A DNA stretch of 23,878 bases. Origin: Pseudomonadota bacterium. Lineage in GTDB: Bacteria > Pseudomonadota > Gammaproteobacteria > Halothiobacillales > Halothiobacillaceae. Both the position numbers and the translations under genes were made by a program. Shown here in pieces: positions 14,201 through 21,567 of this stretch; the stretch's first letter is position 1; each line of letters starts with the position of its first letter. Where the stretch lies: contig JAJYPA010000073.1 of NCBI GenBank assembly GCA_021795795.1, positions 1-23,878 of the forward strand, written 5' to 3'. Under the pieces are notes generated by a model. The model had not been told where the DNA came from, ran no database searches, and saw nothing but the letters and a program-made list of their open reading frames with translations.

Positions 14201-14424
14201 TCTGTCCCTGGCAATTTTTCGCCGGTCGGAAGTTCGCCTTTTTTGAGGGCATCAAAAATTTCTGCATCAACTTTGCCATTTAATCCAATGGCTTGCGCCC
14301 CCTCACCATACCACTCAAACGGGGCCTTTTCATTTTCGGAAAAGTACGCCGCACCCGCGCTGTCGCGCTCTTCTGCCAGGTCTTTCCCTGAATACCTGAT
14401 GCCGTCTGATGATTTACTGAGCAT
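11245..14424 (-). CDS. MobF-family conjugative relaxase-helicase (TrwC/TraI-like)
   Basis: This 1059-residue protein nicks oriT and unwinds the plasmid strand for transfer. The N-terminal relaxase domain (about 1-290) has the candidate nucleophile Y27 (AAYFSE) and the three-histidine metal site H157, H172, H174 (HSTSRPVNG...THVH). The C-terminal SF1 helicase has Walker A GYAGAGKTT (462-470), VDEAGM (about 528-532) and LGDWRQLQSVESG. The last part ends in YVTLSRLQ (the normal YVAISRAR-like motif, slightly diverged) and a Gln-rich tail. It overlaps the coupling-protein gene by 11 bases. The trwA-trwB-trwC order and spacing match R388. A basic insertion-rich middle (about 600-900) is lysine/glutamate heavy. 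Confidence 0.93.
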   Translation of the reverse strand: MLSKSSDGIRYSGKDLAEERDSAGAAYFSENEKAPFEWYGEGAQAIGLNGKVDAEIFDALKKGELPTGEKLPGTDNPDNTVERRAGEDFVWSAPKSVSILAEIGGDTRIHEAMDRVARQLADRIQQQHVGTRQMVDGQQKRMVYEDGTRAVMAIARHSTSRPVNGQADPQTHVHIEFLNVAQRPDGEWRATSWDMPKGYREDLGAWADAQLAREMQKIGYETEKNGKSFEISGISKSTREEFSQRTKQIEAELVKKGKSIETASYAERKAATLNTREGKLNQSHAAQAGSWEDRAERIGALDEIRQTIQQSKENDRIYTQEDRQKNALEAVKSAMRHLSERESVVDEQRLITESLTAGMGKAVVEQDVTDALKNTANLEKNGVVPAIRAGEWTTTEQIARDEKIIQHVQAGKGAVTAIYTEPDASKFIDKFEQEKGFNLSPGQRDAVMLALTSEDRLTCWQGYAGAGKTTAIEAVNDAVKAKGFEVIGLAPTSKAASELSAAGIQADTIAKWQASGAPGTEKTLFIVDEAGMISSKDMAQLLDRIEKTGARGTPLGDWRQLQSVESGAPFKLAQEKGESRTAVISEIRRQNDDKLKKTVEKFAAIDGAWLKEAAKEAKEYMREVKTEKGQDKIEEIAKAAAAAYTQAKDRDNSVVVLDTNKMRQAVNQHIRENLKERGELESGIQTRVLEKKDLSREQQKHAQSLEAGDKVIFRRDYEKGAKFKDPERQKEFQDTKSAQKEDYEKAMKEYIAQLKQNHDAISAKSAVYQEVKRPEIPKEQEHVINKFEEYTVTETDVKRNTVTLENKKGEQIEWDLSKTSAEKYTAYTEDNKEFSKGDKIRFRENQRLEDKDGHEVKVNNGSTGRVKEITEDGSLVVQTVDKQGAQKEVIINSDDGVRADYGYSGTVHAVQGATVKGEGKVIAAIDSESSLSSAEQGYVTLSRLQTRENENAQERLEVYTDNPDKLAEKWSESKVNRNAVEHVTDEHLDRFDLQQAQRDLSPIEPGKWATEPEKDRAQGFKIEPDQAHGQEQKPGQQQGNPAIEDERRQAMEKREEMGM

Positions 14425-16051
14425 TTTGCACCCCCTTTATCGCCGCTGGCACATAATTCGGTGCAATATCAGGCCTGTCCGTGCGCCGCAGTTTAATGCG
14501 CGTCACAACCACGCCGCCACTTGAGGGATACTTTAGAAAACCCTCAAAATTCGGTAAGCCCTGGATCTGGCTTGGTAAAATAGCGGGTTCGGTGGCGTGC
14601 TGCTGGCTGGTTCCGGTGCTGCCGCCCGATCCGCTCGCGCTTTCGTTTTCAATTTTCCTGATGATGTGACGATCACCGATCGCCTTACTTGCCCACCCCG
14701 CTGCCTCTGGCTCCGGGAGCCTGAGGATCATCTGCGTTTGCGGTAATCCCAATAAAGCATCTGCGCCATCCCTACCGTAAGTTTCTCTCAATTGTGAAAT
14801 TGACTGGACACCCACTAGGGTTGCTAGGCCAAACTGCCTGCATTCTGCCATCGCCATGGATATTTTCGGCATTTTTTGCAAGCTAGGCAGTTCATCAACA
14901 ATCATCCAAACCCTACGGTCCATGTTCGGTTTCAAAAGCATCACGCCGGTCACGGCAATATCAATCCATAAGCTCAAAAGAGGCCGCAAAACCGCGCGCT
15001 GATTTGCTCTCGAAGTGAGGAAAAGCCAGCTATTATTATCCTCATCTGCAACCCATTCTTTAATAGAAAAACGGTTTGCGCCTCCCTTCAAATAACGTAA
15101 ACAGGTGGTAGGCGCGGTCATACTTGCGCGGCTATTTGCGAATGTCTGGCCGCTACCAATCAAGCCCGCCATGCCTTTTGATTTAACGATGTTCATAAGC
15201 TCATCGCTATCCGCACCCATTATCATTCTTGTGAGCTCTTCAATAGAATCCGTGTGCTCTAAAAGAGAGACTAATAGAGCCCTTGCGCTCTGCGGGAAAA
15301 AAGGCTGTTTTTCATCATCTGGAATGATTGCCGCCGCAATTTGCTCATAGTCTGCGCGGCAATCCGCATCGGACCACGGCACCCAATCTGCAGACCTGGC
15401 ATCCAGGGGGTTTAGAATGGTATCGCCGTCTTTATAAAACTTGGCTAGAAACTCGCCTGTACTATCATAAACAATAGCCCGTTGCCCGCGTTTCCGTATT
15501 GTTTCCAGCATGTCCGATATAGCTGTTGATTTACCTGTACCGGGTCCACCAAGCATAAGAAAATGGCTCGCTTCGATCTGTTTTGGTATGGTGACACCGC
15601 CGATCTTAATAGCAAGATCATCTGATTTCTTCGATGATTTATCTTGCATGATATCCCGGTTATCTGCGATGACAGTACCCCGCAAAATCTCCCCGCCACC
15701 CTCGATCTCATCCGGGGCTTTTGTCTCTGGCTTTAACAGCCTGAACCAAATAATAGTCAAGTTTACCACGGCGCTAATCAAGAGCCACGGGCCTGCTGAC
15801 ATAACCGCAAAAAAGGCCGAGGCAATGAAAATAGCAAAAACTAGCATAGCTGTTTTTATATGCAGTTTGTGTTTACGATGGCCTACGATGACCCATGCAG
15901 CCACCGAAAAACCACCATACATGATGTACGTCATGAATGAAACCATAAGGGCCATTTCTGCATCTGATCCGCCGCCAAGGCTGGTAATGCCGCCCATTAG
16001 CAAGCCCATGGCTAGAAAAATGTATGCCAAGTATCCAAGTACCTTTGCCAT
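14414..16051 (-). CDS. Type IV coupling protein (TrwB/TraD-like)
   Basis: A 545-residue coupling ATPase of the VirD4/TrwB family, which delivers the relaxase-DNA complex to the secretion channel. The N-terminus has hydrophobic segments (about 3-23, 33-58, 65-100) that anchor it in the inner membrane. The RecA-like domain has Walker A GGPGTGKST (about 167-175) and Walker B RVWMIVDELPSL (about 370-382), plus the QFGLATLVGVQSISQL motif typical of the family. The ATG at 16051 with GAGGTG upstream is preferred over the longer frame from 16063. It starts one base after the relaxosome gene and overlaps the relaxase. R388 TrwB (507 residues) has the same arrangement. Confidence 0.93.
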   Translation of the reverse strand: MAKVLGYLAYIFLAMGLLMGGITSLGGGSDAEMALMVSFMTYIMYGGFSVAAWVIVGHRKHKLHIKTAMLVFAIFIASAFFAVMSAGPWLLISAVVNLTIIWFRLLKPETKAPDEIEGGGEILRGTVIADNRDIMQDKSSKKSDDLAIKIGGVTIPKQIEASHFLMLGGPGTGKSTAISDMLETIRKRGQRAIVYDSTGEFLAKFYKDGDTILNPLDARSADWVPWSDADCRADYEQIAAAIIPDDEKQPFFPQSARALLVSLLEHTDSIEELTRMIMGADSDELMNIVKSKGMAGLIGSGQTFANSRASMTAPTTCLRYLKGGANRFSIKEWVADEDNNSWLFLTSRANQRAVLRPLLSLWIDIAVTGVMLLKPNMDRRVWMIVDELPSLQKMPKISMAMAECRQFGLATLVGVQSISQLRETYGRDGADALLGLPQTQMILRLPEPEAAGWASKAIGDRHIIRKIENESASGSGGSTGTSQQHATEPAILPSQIQGLPNFEGFLKYPSSGGVVVTRIKLRRTDRPDIAPNYVPAAIKGVQNAQ

Positions 16052-16052
16052 T

Positions 16053-16499
16053 TTACACCTCACCTTTTTCGCTGTTGCGAATTGAAGTTAAAACCGCTTT
16101 TGCTGCCTTTTCCTGCACCGCCGTTTTATCTACTACAACGCCTGCTTTCTGCATGGAATCGTAAGATAAAACCCCTAGAAACCGATACCTAGTAAAGGCA
16201 AGTATCTCCATGATCGCCGCCTCTATCGCCGGGTTTGTCGCCGCCGATTGTGCGGGATGCTGCGTTTGCATAGGCGCTGGCCCTGCCGGTTTAATGTCCT
16301 TGATGGTGTCAATCTTGGCGTTTAGTTCCTGCATCTGCCTCTGAAAAAACGCAAAATTGAGGCCATCGCGCCCACGTATCAATAATGCTCTGACATACTC
16401 TGAGCGCGACACTTTCAAGGCTTTTGCTTCTGCATCCAAAAGCTCCGCCTGCTGCTTTGAAAGCGTTACCGAGAACCTTGCTATATCTTTTGTTTCCAT
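16053..16499 (-). CDS. TrwA-like ribbon-helix-helix relaxosome protein
   Basis: This 148-residue protein has an N-terminal ribbon-helix-helix (DIARFSVTLSKQQAELLDAEAKALKVSRSEYVRALL) followed by a Pro/Gln/Ala-rich linker (about 73-88) and a helical C-terminal half. TrwA of R388 has an RHH domain that binds oriT and represses its operon, and a C-terminal part that makes a tetramer and stimulates TrwB. The gene abuts the coupling-protein gene (one base apart) and lies directly beside the oriT-like hairpin. Weak ribosome site GAGGG. The role is strongly supported by position; the family assignment is by pattern. Confidence 0.8.
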   Translation of the reverse strand: METKDIARFSVTLSKQQAELLDAEAKALKVSRSEYVRALLIRGRDGLNFAFFQRQMQELNAKIDTIKDIKPAGPAPMQTQHPAQSAATNPAIEAAIMEILAFTRYRFLGVLSYDSMQKAGVVVDKTAVQEKAAKAVLTSIRNSEKGEV

Positions 16500-16779
16500 A
16501 ACTTTTAACCCTCATTGATGAATACTCTATGCACCACGCTCAAACCCTTTATACACAAGCCATTGGCGCCCAATTTCCCGGGAAAATGCACCACTTCTTT
16601 GGCAAAAGTGGTGCGCGTGTATCCTGTTGAGTCCGTTGGCGGAATAGGCTTGTTGATACCCCTTTAGGGGGTAGCGACCTGCCTGAAGCTCCGAGGGGGT
16701 CTGGGGGGAACCCCCAGGGCTGTCGGCTGTACCGTGTTTCCCGTGCATGCGGTTTCTGCACTGCATCGATCTCCATCCG
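16500..16779 (+). other. oriT: oriT region with nic-like site
   Basis: The 280-bp gap between the trwA-like gene and the next small gene has the look of an origin of transfer. GCACCACTT, nine bases, AAGTGGTGC (16588-16614) forms a 9-bp inverted repeat. Five bases later TATCCTG (16620-16626) matches the conserved core cut by IncP-type relaxases (nick after the G). Further inverted repeats follow: TACCCC/GGGGTA (about 16657-16673) and GGGGGG/CCCCC (about 16702-16715). The orientation places the trwA-B-C genes to be transferred last, as in R388. The R388 MobF nic sequence (TATTGTCT) is absent. The hairpin is seen; the nick is inferred. Confidence 0.6.
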
Positions 16780-17013
16780 TTACGCTGCCATCTTTTTGAT
16801 GAGCATATCTTTAGTAAAAGCTGCATCATCAAGTATCAATTTTCTGCTGGCGTCTCTTGTGTAAACACCGACCACAAAATCGGGGTGTGTTATTAACAAA
16901 AGCCGTGCTTCTTTACTTGATGCTTTCTCTCTATCCAGATGCAAGAGACAATTCAGATAGTAGAGATACATGCCCGCTTTGTTCTCTGCTGCTCTTTCTG
17001 TTTTCGTTGCCAT
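16780..17013 (-). CDS. Small hypothetical protein
   Basis: A 77-residue protein with a helical centre (AGMYLYYLNCLLHLDREKASSKEARLLLI) and a basic C-terminal region. GAGGGGCG precedes the ATG. It lies directly beside oriT on the side opposite trwA and in the same direction, so it could belong to the transfer unit that starts at 17194. No family recognised. Confidence 0.55.
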   Translation of the reverse strand: MATKTERAAENKAGMYLYYLNCLLHLDREKASSKEARLLLITHPDFVVGVYTRDASRKLILDDAAFTKDMLIKKMAA

Positions 17014-17029
17014 CGCCGCGCCCCTCTTT

Positions 17030-17194
17030 TCAATTATTCGGGATACGCTGGCCGTGCTCTATGCAAGCAACGGCGTCGCTTTGTGAACAATGATTTTGAT
17101 AGTATCCGGCTACTCCTGAATATTCATGAGTAAGTGAGATACCGACCAGGAATAAAACTGCTACCAGTAGCCCGCCAAAAATGATTTCTTTCAT
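17030..17194 (-). CDS. 54-residue membrane or periplasmic small protein
   Basis: A short gene encoding MKEIIFGGLLVAVLFLVGIS followed by a soluble tail with two cysteines (C36 and C45, nine residues apart). GAGGTG lies before the ATG and motif copy 5 lies 31 nt upstream. It looks like an N-terminally anchored envelope protein or one with a signal anchor. It heads the unit that runs on toward oriT and the trwABC-like genes. Confidence 0.6.
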   Translation of the reverse strand: MKEIIFGGLLVAVLFLVGISLTHEYSGVAGYYQNHCSQSDAVACIEHGQRIPNN

Positions 17195-17225
17195 GTGTCA
17201 CCTCGTTTCCGTTTGTGTGTGCCTA

Positions 17226-17258
17226 CACTTACCGCCGCTGCCAAATTATTTATTTTTT
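17226..17258 (-). promoter_or_regulatory. Element-wide bipartite motif, copy 5
   Basis: A-tract interrupted by T, TAATTTGGCA, five bases (GCGGC), GGTAAGTG, 31 nt before the 54-residue gene. Its A-tract overlaps the stop codon of the membrane protein gene upstream (17250), so there is no room for a terminator. Confidence 0.75.
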
Positions 17259-17600
17259 AGATTGCATGTGTGTTCTTTGGTACCAGAGGAAAAACCAATC
17301 TGTAGAAACTGCCAACCCCACCGGAAAAATCAACATTGATGCAACCGCTAGCGCATTTTGCCATTGCGTCAATCCCGATAGAAAAATGCTCCACATCTTC
17401 GGGCTGGCGGGCGGGATTATCTTGAGTAATGATTCGACATAAAACTTACCCCATGCCCAAAAATCGATGATCGAGATTTTGTAAGCGGAGAACAAAAAAT
17501 CGGACACAACCGACTCTAGCCAAACCGCAACCACCAACCCCATGATAAAAACCTTTATAAAGCGCATGCTTCTCGATATGGGATCAAATTCGATTTTCAT
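17250..17600 (-). CDS. Inner-membrane protein of unknown function
   Basis: This 116-residue protein has three hydrophobic segments (about 14-32, 35-63 and 80-105), probably two or three spans. GGGAAGGAG lies before the ATG. It follows the 94-residue gene by 73 bases. It has no recognised family. Aromatic residues at the span edges (WLES, WAWGKF, DWFFLWY) are typical of real membrane proteins. Confidence 0.65.
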   Translation of the reverse strand: MKIEFDPISRSMRFIKVFIMGLVVAVWLESVVSDFLFSAYKISIIDFWAWGKFYVESLLKIIPPASPKMWSIFLSGLTQWQNALAVASMLIFPVGLAVSTDWFFLWYQRTHMQSKK

Positions 17601-17673
17601 TTATCTGCTCCTTCCCAAGTGCCAGCCAAACACGGCGGGCGTTTGTTGACCGGATTTTCACTTATGCTACTCG

Positions 17674-17958
17674 CTACTGCATCGCCCGTACTTTTTTGCG
17701 TAGATCGCTTTTATCTACTCCAAAAAGATGCGCAACGTGTTCGATGGTCCTGCAATGGACCATCAACGAAAAAGGATAACGGCGCGATGGCCAGCGAATA
17801 TACTCACAACATTCCTGCCATTCGTTATCGTCCGGCTCCCACCGCCGCGCACTGTCAAAAGTACCGCTCGGGTGTGAATCCCGGGATTTACGATCCAGGT
17901 ATTCTTGCGCCGCTTTTTCAAGATCTAAGTCATACTGCTCGACAGTCTTAATTCCCAT
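17674..17958 (-). CDS. Small soluble hypothetical protein
   Basis: A 94-residue, charged protein whose C-terminal part (TIEHVAHLFGVDKSDLRKKV) resembles a helix-turn-helix, as in homeodomain-like or sigma-region-4 readers. It starts MGIKTVEQYDLDLEKA. GAGGTG lies before ATG and motif copy 6 lies 42 nt upstream. It may be a small DNA-binding regulator; this rests only on the helix pattern. Confidence 0.6.
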   Translation of the reverse strand: MGIKTVEQYDLDLEKAAQEYLDRKSRDSHPSGTFDSARRWEPDDNEWQECCEYIRWPSRRYPFSLMVHCRTIEHVAHLFGVDKSDLRKKVRAMQ

Positions 17959-18000
17959 AAGTCACCTCTATCTATCTGGGGCGGGTGAATTCCGCGCCCT

Positions 18001-18030
18001 CTTCTACCCGCACTGCCAAATTATTTTTTT
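18001..18030 (-). promoter_or_regulatory. Element-wide bipartite motif, copy 6
   Basis: A-tract, TAATTTGGCA, five bases (GTGCG), GGTAGAAG (most diverged right half), 42 nt before the 94-residue gene. The bases that follow (GAGGGCGCGGAATT) repeat those after copy 1. A terminator hairpin precedes it (18048-18073). Confidence 0.7.
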
Positions 18031-18047
18031 CGGAGAATCTCGAGCAT

Positions 18048-18073
18048 AAAAAAGCCCCTCAAAATGAGGGGCC
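18048..18073 (-). terminator. Terminator after the autotransporter
   Basis: GCCCCTCA, a short loop, GAGGGGC and a T-run make a strong rho-independent terminator 24 bases past the autotransporter stop, directly before motif copy 6. Confidence 0.85.
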
Positions 18074-18096
18074 AATAGGTGACGATGATTTGATGA

Positions 18097-20382
18097 TTAC
18101 CAGTGGTATTTAACTGCAGCCACGAATTCCATAGATGCGGCGCCACCACCGAAAAGCTGGCGGGCCGAGACATTCGCAGACAGGCCCTTGCTGTAGTGCG
18201 TGTGGCTGATCACATCCAGCCGCACTTCTGCCATGCCCTGCAAATGCGGCGCTGCAAGTCCCTGCACCTGCCCTGCCACTTGGCCTGAGCTGATGGACGC
18301 GCTGGGGTTTGGGCCGACGCTCTCCACTGCTCCCAAACGGATCTGCGGGAAAATGGTGTGGTTCCCGCTTTGGCTGCGGTAGTTGAATTTTTTGCCTACC
18401 AAGATGGCCGGTGAAAGGTACAACTGGCCGTCACTCTGCCCGCTTACCTGCACATCCAAGGGACCGCCACCATGGGTGCTAAACCCGTTGGTCCAGGACT
18501 GGTTATAACCAATCGAGAGACGCGGGCTAACGATGACGCCGTCATCCAGCGTCTTCCAGTAGCTTGCGCGGATCTCTCCACCCATGAAGCCACCCCAAAA
18601 GTATGCCGCCTGGGGGAGGCCAAGCGCGGTGGATTCAATGGTGTTGGTGGACAGTCCACCGCCCAGGGTGCCGGTAATTTTCCAGGTGCGGGCCACCGTG
18701 GGATAGTAGGTGCCATAGAGCCAGAGACCATAATCAGAAGCCTTAGTGAAGTCGCTGGCGCCCGTTCCCAATCCCGCTTGCCCTGCGCTGAAAGCCAAGC
18801 CAGCTACGTCGCGGCCAACGCTGAACCCATAGCCGCTGATCAGGCCATAATTCATCCCGGAATAGCCGCTCTGGCTGGAAAAGCCGCCCAAGGTTTTCAA
18901 CCACAAGCCCCTGGGTCCACCGCCAACAACGCCAGTGCTGACAAGGGCGCTGGTAGTATTCTGAACATCAGCCTGAGTTGCCTGCGAAGAATCGGAAAGG
19001 ATCGGCTTTGCCTCTTCTGTCGGCGTCACAACATGCACCGGGATGACCTGGGCCGGTGCCGGTGCGGGTGTCGATTTTGCAGGCGCGGGCGTCGATGGCG
19101 GGTTCAAAACAACCTGCACATTGTCTGCATGCACTTCAAGCTCTGGATCATACCCGTCAATCGTCGGGCTTTTCGCGCCATTGTAGACATAATAGCCACC
19201 ACTTGGCGCGAAAGTGTTACTTACGCCACTGCCACATTGCAAAAGCGTATAAGTGTCACCGGCTTTATAAGCCCCTTTTTCACCGTCGAAAATTACCGTC
19301 CCGCCGCGCACTGTGTAACCGCTTTCACTGTATATGTCTGCATACGCCATGCCACCAGCGCCCAGGTAGTCACTTGCGCTGTTTTGAAAGACTAGCGTGC
19401 CGCCAGTCATGCGAAAACCAGGCCCACTTGTTGCGCCGTTTCCGGTATTCAAATCAATGCCATATTGATCGGTCTGCGGAGCATCCACGGTCATCTGCCC
19501 GCCCTGTAACTCTAAGATCGTATCACCGCCGTTGTTGCTACCAAAAACAACATTAGCCGCATCGAGTTGCGTGTAATCCGCCTCAAGAGTTGCGTTATTG
19601 AAAGTAAGATTTACATTACCAGATGCATTAAAATCGGCGCCGGGGGCGTCGAGTATGCCGGATATTGAGACATCGAGAGGATTCGCGCCGGAATTTTCAA
19701 CGCCTGCGAAACTGGAAGCATAGCCGCCGATTTTTACCGTACTGCTGGCCGTGCTGCCAGCCACTTGTGACAAGTCGCCATCCAGCGTAAGCCCGCCCTG
19801 GTCGCCGCTGCCGATACTCACATTAGAGTCATAAACGGTCATCTCGCTGGCATTTAGCTGCTGTAAGGTCTGCGTATCGCCAGTACCTAGCGTAGCATCA
19901 CCAAAATCGATTGTGCCGGGGCCACTTAAAGTCAAATCGCTTGCCCCAAGGCTTTGATTACCAGCCAGCTCCACACTATATGCAGAACGGTCGGTATCTA
20001 CAGTGAAATCACCAGTCCCAGTCATACCAGAGCCGGAGATTAAAAGCTGTGATGACGGGGCAGAATTGCCCAGGTAGATACCTGCACCCCCACCAGCCGC
20101 GACATTAACCGCACCCAGGCCAATCGCGCCGCCTGTTAGTGAAGTCGGATAAGTCGGCGCGCATGGGGCAGAGCCGCAATATTGCGTATTGGACATGATC
20201 AAAGAGCCTTCGCTGCCCGAAAAATCGAACTGCGTGTAAGCATTACCGGTCGCATCTTTATATTGATAGGCTTCGCGCGTGGTAACGCTGTCGGTATTAG
20301 TACCGGCCATCGCCACGGCTGGCATAATCGCCAGGGCAACCGCCACGGCCACGGCCTTGATTTTCGTCTGCTGCTTTTTCAT
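18097..20382 (-). CDS. Type Va autotransporter (outer membrane)
   Basis: This 761-residue protein has a Sec signal peptide (cleaved near residue 26, AMA before G), a passenger of about 460 residues rich in Gly, Ser, Thr and Asn with short repeats of beta-helix type, a Pro/Ala/Thr linker (about 428-446), and a C-terminal beta-barrel (about 490-761). The barrel ends KYHW with an aromatic last residue, as needed for BAM recognition. It would be anchored in the outer membrane with its passenger displayed outside; no protease or esterase motif is obvious, so adhesion is the likeliest role. The ATG at 20382 (GAGGTG upstream) is preferred to the frame from 20583. It follows motif copy 7. It is unusual cargo for a small mobilizable element. 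Confidence 0.88.
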   Translation of the reverse strand: MKKQQTKIKAVAVAVALAIMPAVAMAGTNTDSVTTREAYQYKDATGNAYTQFDFSGSEGSLIMSNTQYCGSAPCAPTYPTSLTGGAIGLGAVNVAAGGGAGIYLGNSAPSSQLLISGSGMTGTGDFTVDTDRSAYSVELAGNQSLGASDLTLSGPGTIDFGDATLGTGDTQTLQQLNASEMTVYDSNVSIGSGDQGGLTLDGDLSQVAGSTASSTVKIGGYASSFAGVENSGANPLDVSISGILDAPGADFNASGNVNLTFNNATLEADYTQLDAANVVFGSNNGGDTILELQGGQMTVDAPQTDQYGIDLNTGNGATSGPGFRMTGGTLVFQNSASDYLGAGGMAYADIYSESGYTVRGGTVIFDGEKGAYKAGDTYTLLQCGSGVSNTFAPSGGYYVYNGAKSPTIDGYDPELEVHADNVQVVLNPPSTPAPAKSTPAPAPAQVIPVHVVTPTEEAKPILSDSSQATQADVQNTTSALVSTGVVGGGPRGLWLKTLGGFSSQSGYSGMNYGLISGYGFSVGRDVAGLAFSAGQAGLGTGASDFTKASDYGLWLYGTYYPTVARTWKITGTLGGGLSTNTIESTALGLPQAAYFWGGFMGGEIRASYWKTLDDGVIVSPRLSIGYNQSWTNGFSTHGGGPLDVQVSGQSDGQLYLSPAILVGKKFNYRSQSGNHTIFPQIRLGAVESVGPNPSASISSGQVAGQVQGLAAPHLQGMAEVRLDVISHTHYSKGLSANVSARQLFGGGAASMEFVAAVKYHW

Positions 20383-20408
20383 CTGAACACCTCTGATTTG
20401 TGTGGATT

Positions 20409-20437
20409 CACAAACCACCAGTGCCAAATTATTTTTT
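20409..20437 (-). promoter_or_regulatory. Element-wide bipartite motif, copy 7
   Basis: A-tract, TAATTTGGCA, five bases (CTGGT), GGTTTGTG, 26 nt before the autotransporter start. The gap of only 26 bases leaves room for little more than a ribosome site, so the motif must overlap the core promoter if transcription starts here. Confidence 0.75.
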
Positions 20438-20639
20438 ACGCGAGAGGAACGGCGAGTAACCCGATCTGGTACGTCAATGCAGATTAGGGCGGGGAGAAGT
20501 GCGGGGGCATCGGTTAAATGCGTTCTGGGGCAACTATGGTGCCCTGGCGGGCATCCGGCACCGCTACCGCCCGCCGCGCTCATAATTTTTCGGGTTTGCG
20601 GTCATTTTTATGAAACGCGGTCTATGGCCGGATCACGTG

Positions 20640-20823
20640 GTAAGTTAACCGCCGAAGGCGGTTTTACTAATAAAGCGGCAAGTCCCGCCCGGAAGGCGGG
20701 GCGCTAGCCGCCTTCTAATAATCCTGAATAAAACTGCTTGCGTCGGGCCGGTGGGGAATGCGTCGGGCCGGTGGGGAACGCTACCGGGCCGGTGGGGAAC
20801 GCTACCGGGCCGATAGGGAACGC
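20640..20823 (+). other. oriV: Candidate replication origin (oriV) with iterons
   Basis: Four tandem units of 20-21 bp lie at 20740-20759, 20760-20779, 20780-20800 and 20801-20821, with core CGGGCCGGTGGGGAA (the last unit has CGATAGGGAA). They sit directly downstream of the repC-like gene. Next to them are two GC-rich stem-loops, ACCGCC/GGCGGT (about 20648-20662) and CCCGCC/GGCGGG (20684-20700). Iterons plus stem-loops next to an IncQ-type repA/repC pair fit an IncQ-like origin, where RepC binds iterons and single-strand start sites form hairpins. The remaining 20450-20640 shows nothing else recognisable. Confidence 0.65.
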
Positions 20824-21567
20824 CTACCCATTTTTGATAACGCGATCGCCATCGATGATTATGCCGATTTTGTTTAAGTCTTCTGAGTCTGCCTTTAGTA
20901 AAAATTTCGCTTTTCGCTGTACTTGGGGGGGTAGAGGCTGCCTTGAGACCGTTTGAATGAGTCCGTCAATCGTCCAGCCGCCCCGAGGCTGAGTCTTGTG
21001 TGATAGACAATGTCGAGCGATTGCTTGACTAATCCCATGTTCCAGCCGGGCAATTGGCGCAGGGTCGTAATATAGCGGTAAGTCTATCTCCAAAAGAGCC
21101 ACTAAGAGCTTTCCAAGCCTAACCCGCCATAAGTGGCGGATCCCGCCAGTTAGCGGATCCGGCCGAGTAGCCGGGGATTCGATCACGTCATCAATCAGAT
21201 GCCCTAAAGCCCGAAAGTTTTTTGTTTCTATTTCCACAGTTGCCGCCATGATTTCTCGCAATAGTGACCACATACGCGAATGGGAGTAGCCGCTATCAGA
21301 AAGATTTCTCCTAACTTTGGCGGGGTCTACCAGTAACTCGACCCCGCCATCCTCGACCATCCGCCGTTTTTCAGCGACCGAGAGCATGGTTTCTGTGATA
21401 TCTGCATGTCGCTGGCCTAGCCTGCCTGTCACTCTGCATCTTCCCCATGCCGTTGTGTTCCAGACCCCATTTTGATAAACGGGCCTCTGGGTAGGCTGCC
21501 AGAGGAGAATCCGCACTTGTATAGCTGTGGATGTCGGTACTATTTGCTTACCAGATTTCCTCATCAT
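20824..21567 (-). CDS. repC: RepC-like replication initiator
   Basis: This 247-residue protein is most likely the iteron-binding initiator. In the middle, RHLWRVRLGKLLVALL, LPLYYDPAPIARL and GGWTIDGLIQTV match the order of features in IncQ RepC proteins, which have two winged-helix units. The ATG at 21567 is chosen because GGGAGG lies seven bases before it; the longer frame from 21708 would run deep into repA. Its start overlaps the repA stop by 20 bases, so the two are co-translated, as in RSF1010. It ends two bases before the iterons. Length fits the family (RSF1010 RepC is 283). Similarity is moderate. Confidence 0.7.
   Translation of the reverse strand: MMRKSGKQIVPTSTAIQVRILLWQPTQRPVYQNGVWNTTAWGRCRVTGRLGQRHADITETMLSVAEKRRMVEDGGVELLVDPAKVRRNLSDSGYSHSRMWSLLREIMAATVEIETKNFRALGHLIDDVIESPATRPDPLTGGIRHLWRVRLGKLLVALLEIDLPLYYDPAPIARLEHGISQAIARHCLSHKTQPRGGWTIDGLIQTVSRQPLPPQVQRKAKFLLKADSEDLNKIGIIIDGDRVIKNG

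Noticed and set aside
20740..20821. Repeat-encoded peptide in the iteron region
   Set aside because: The open frame reads through tandem DNA repeats with period 20-21, lacks a ribosome site, and is better explained as iterons.
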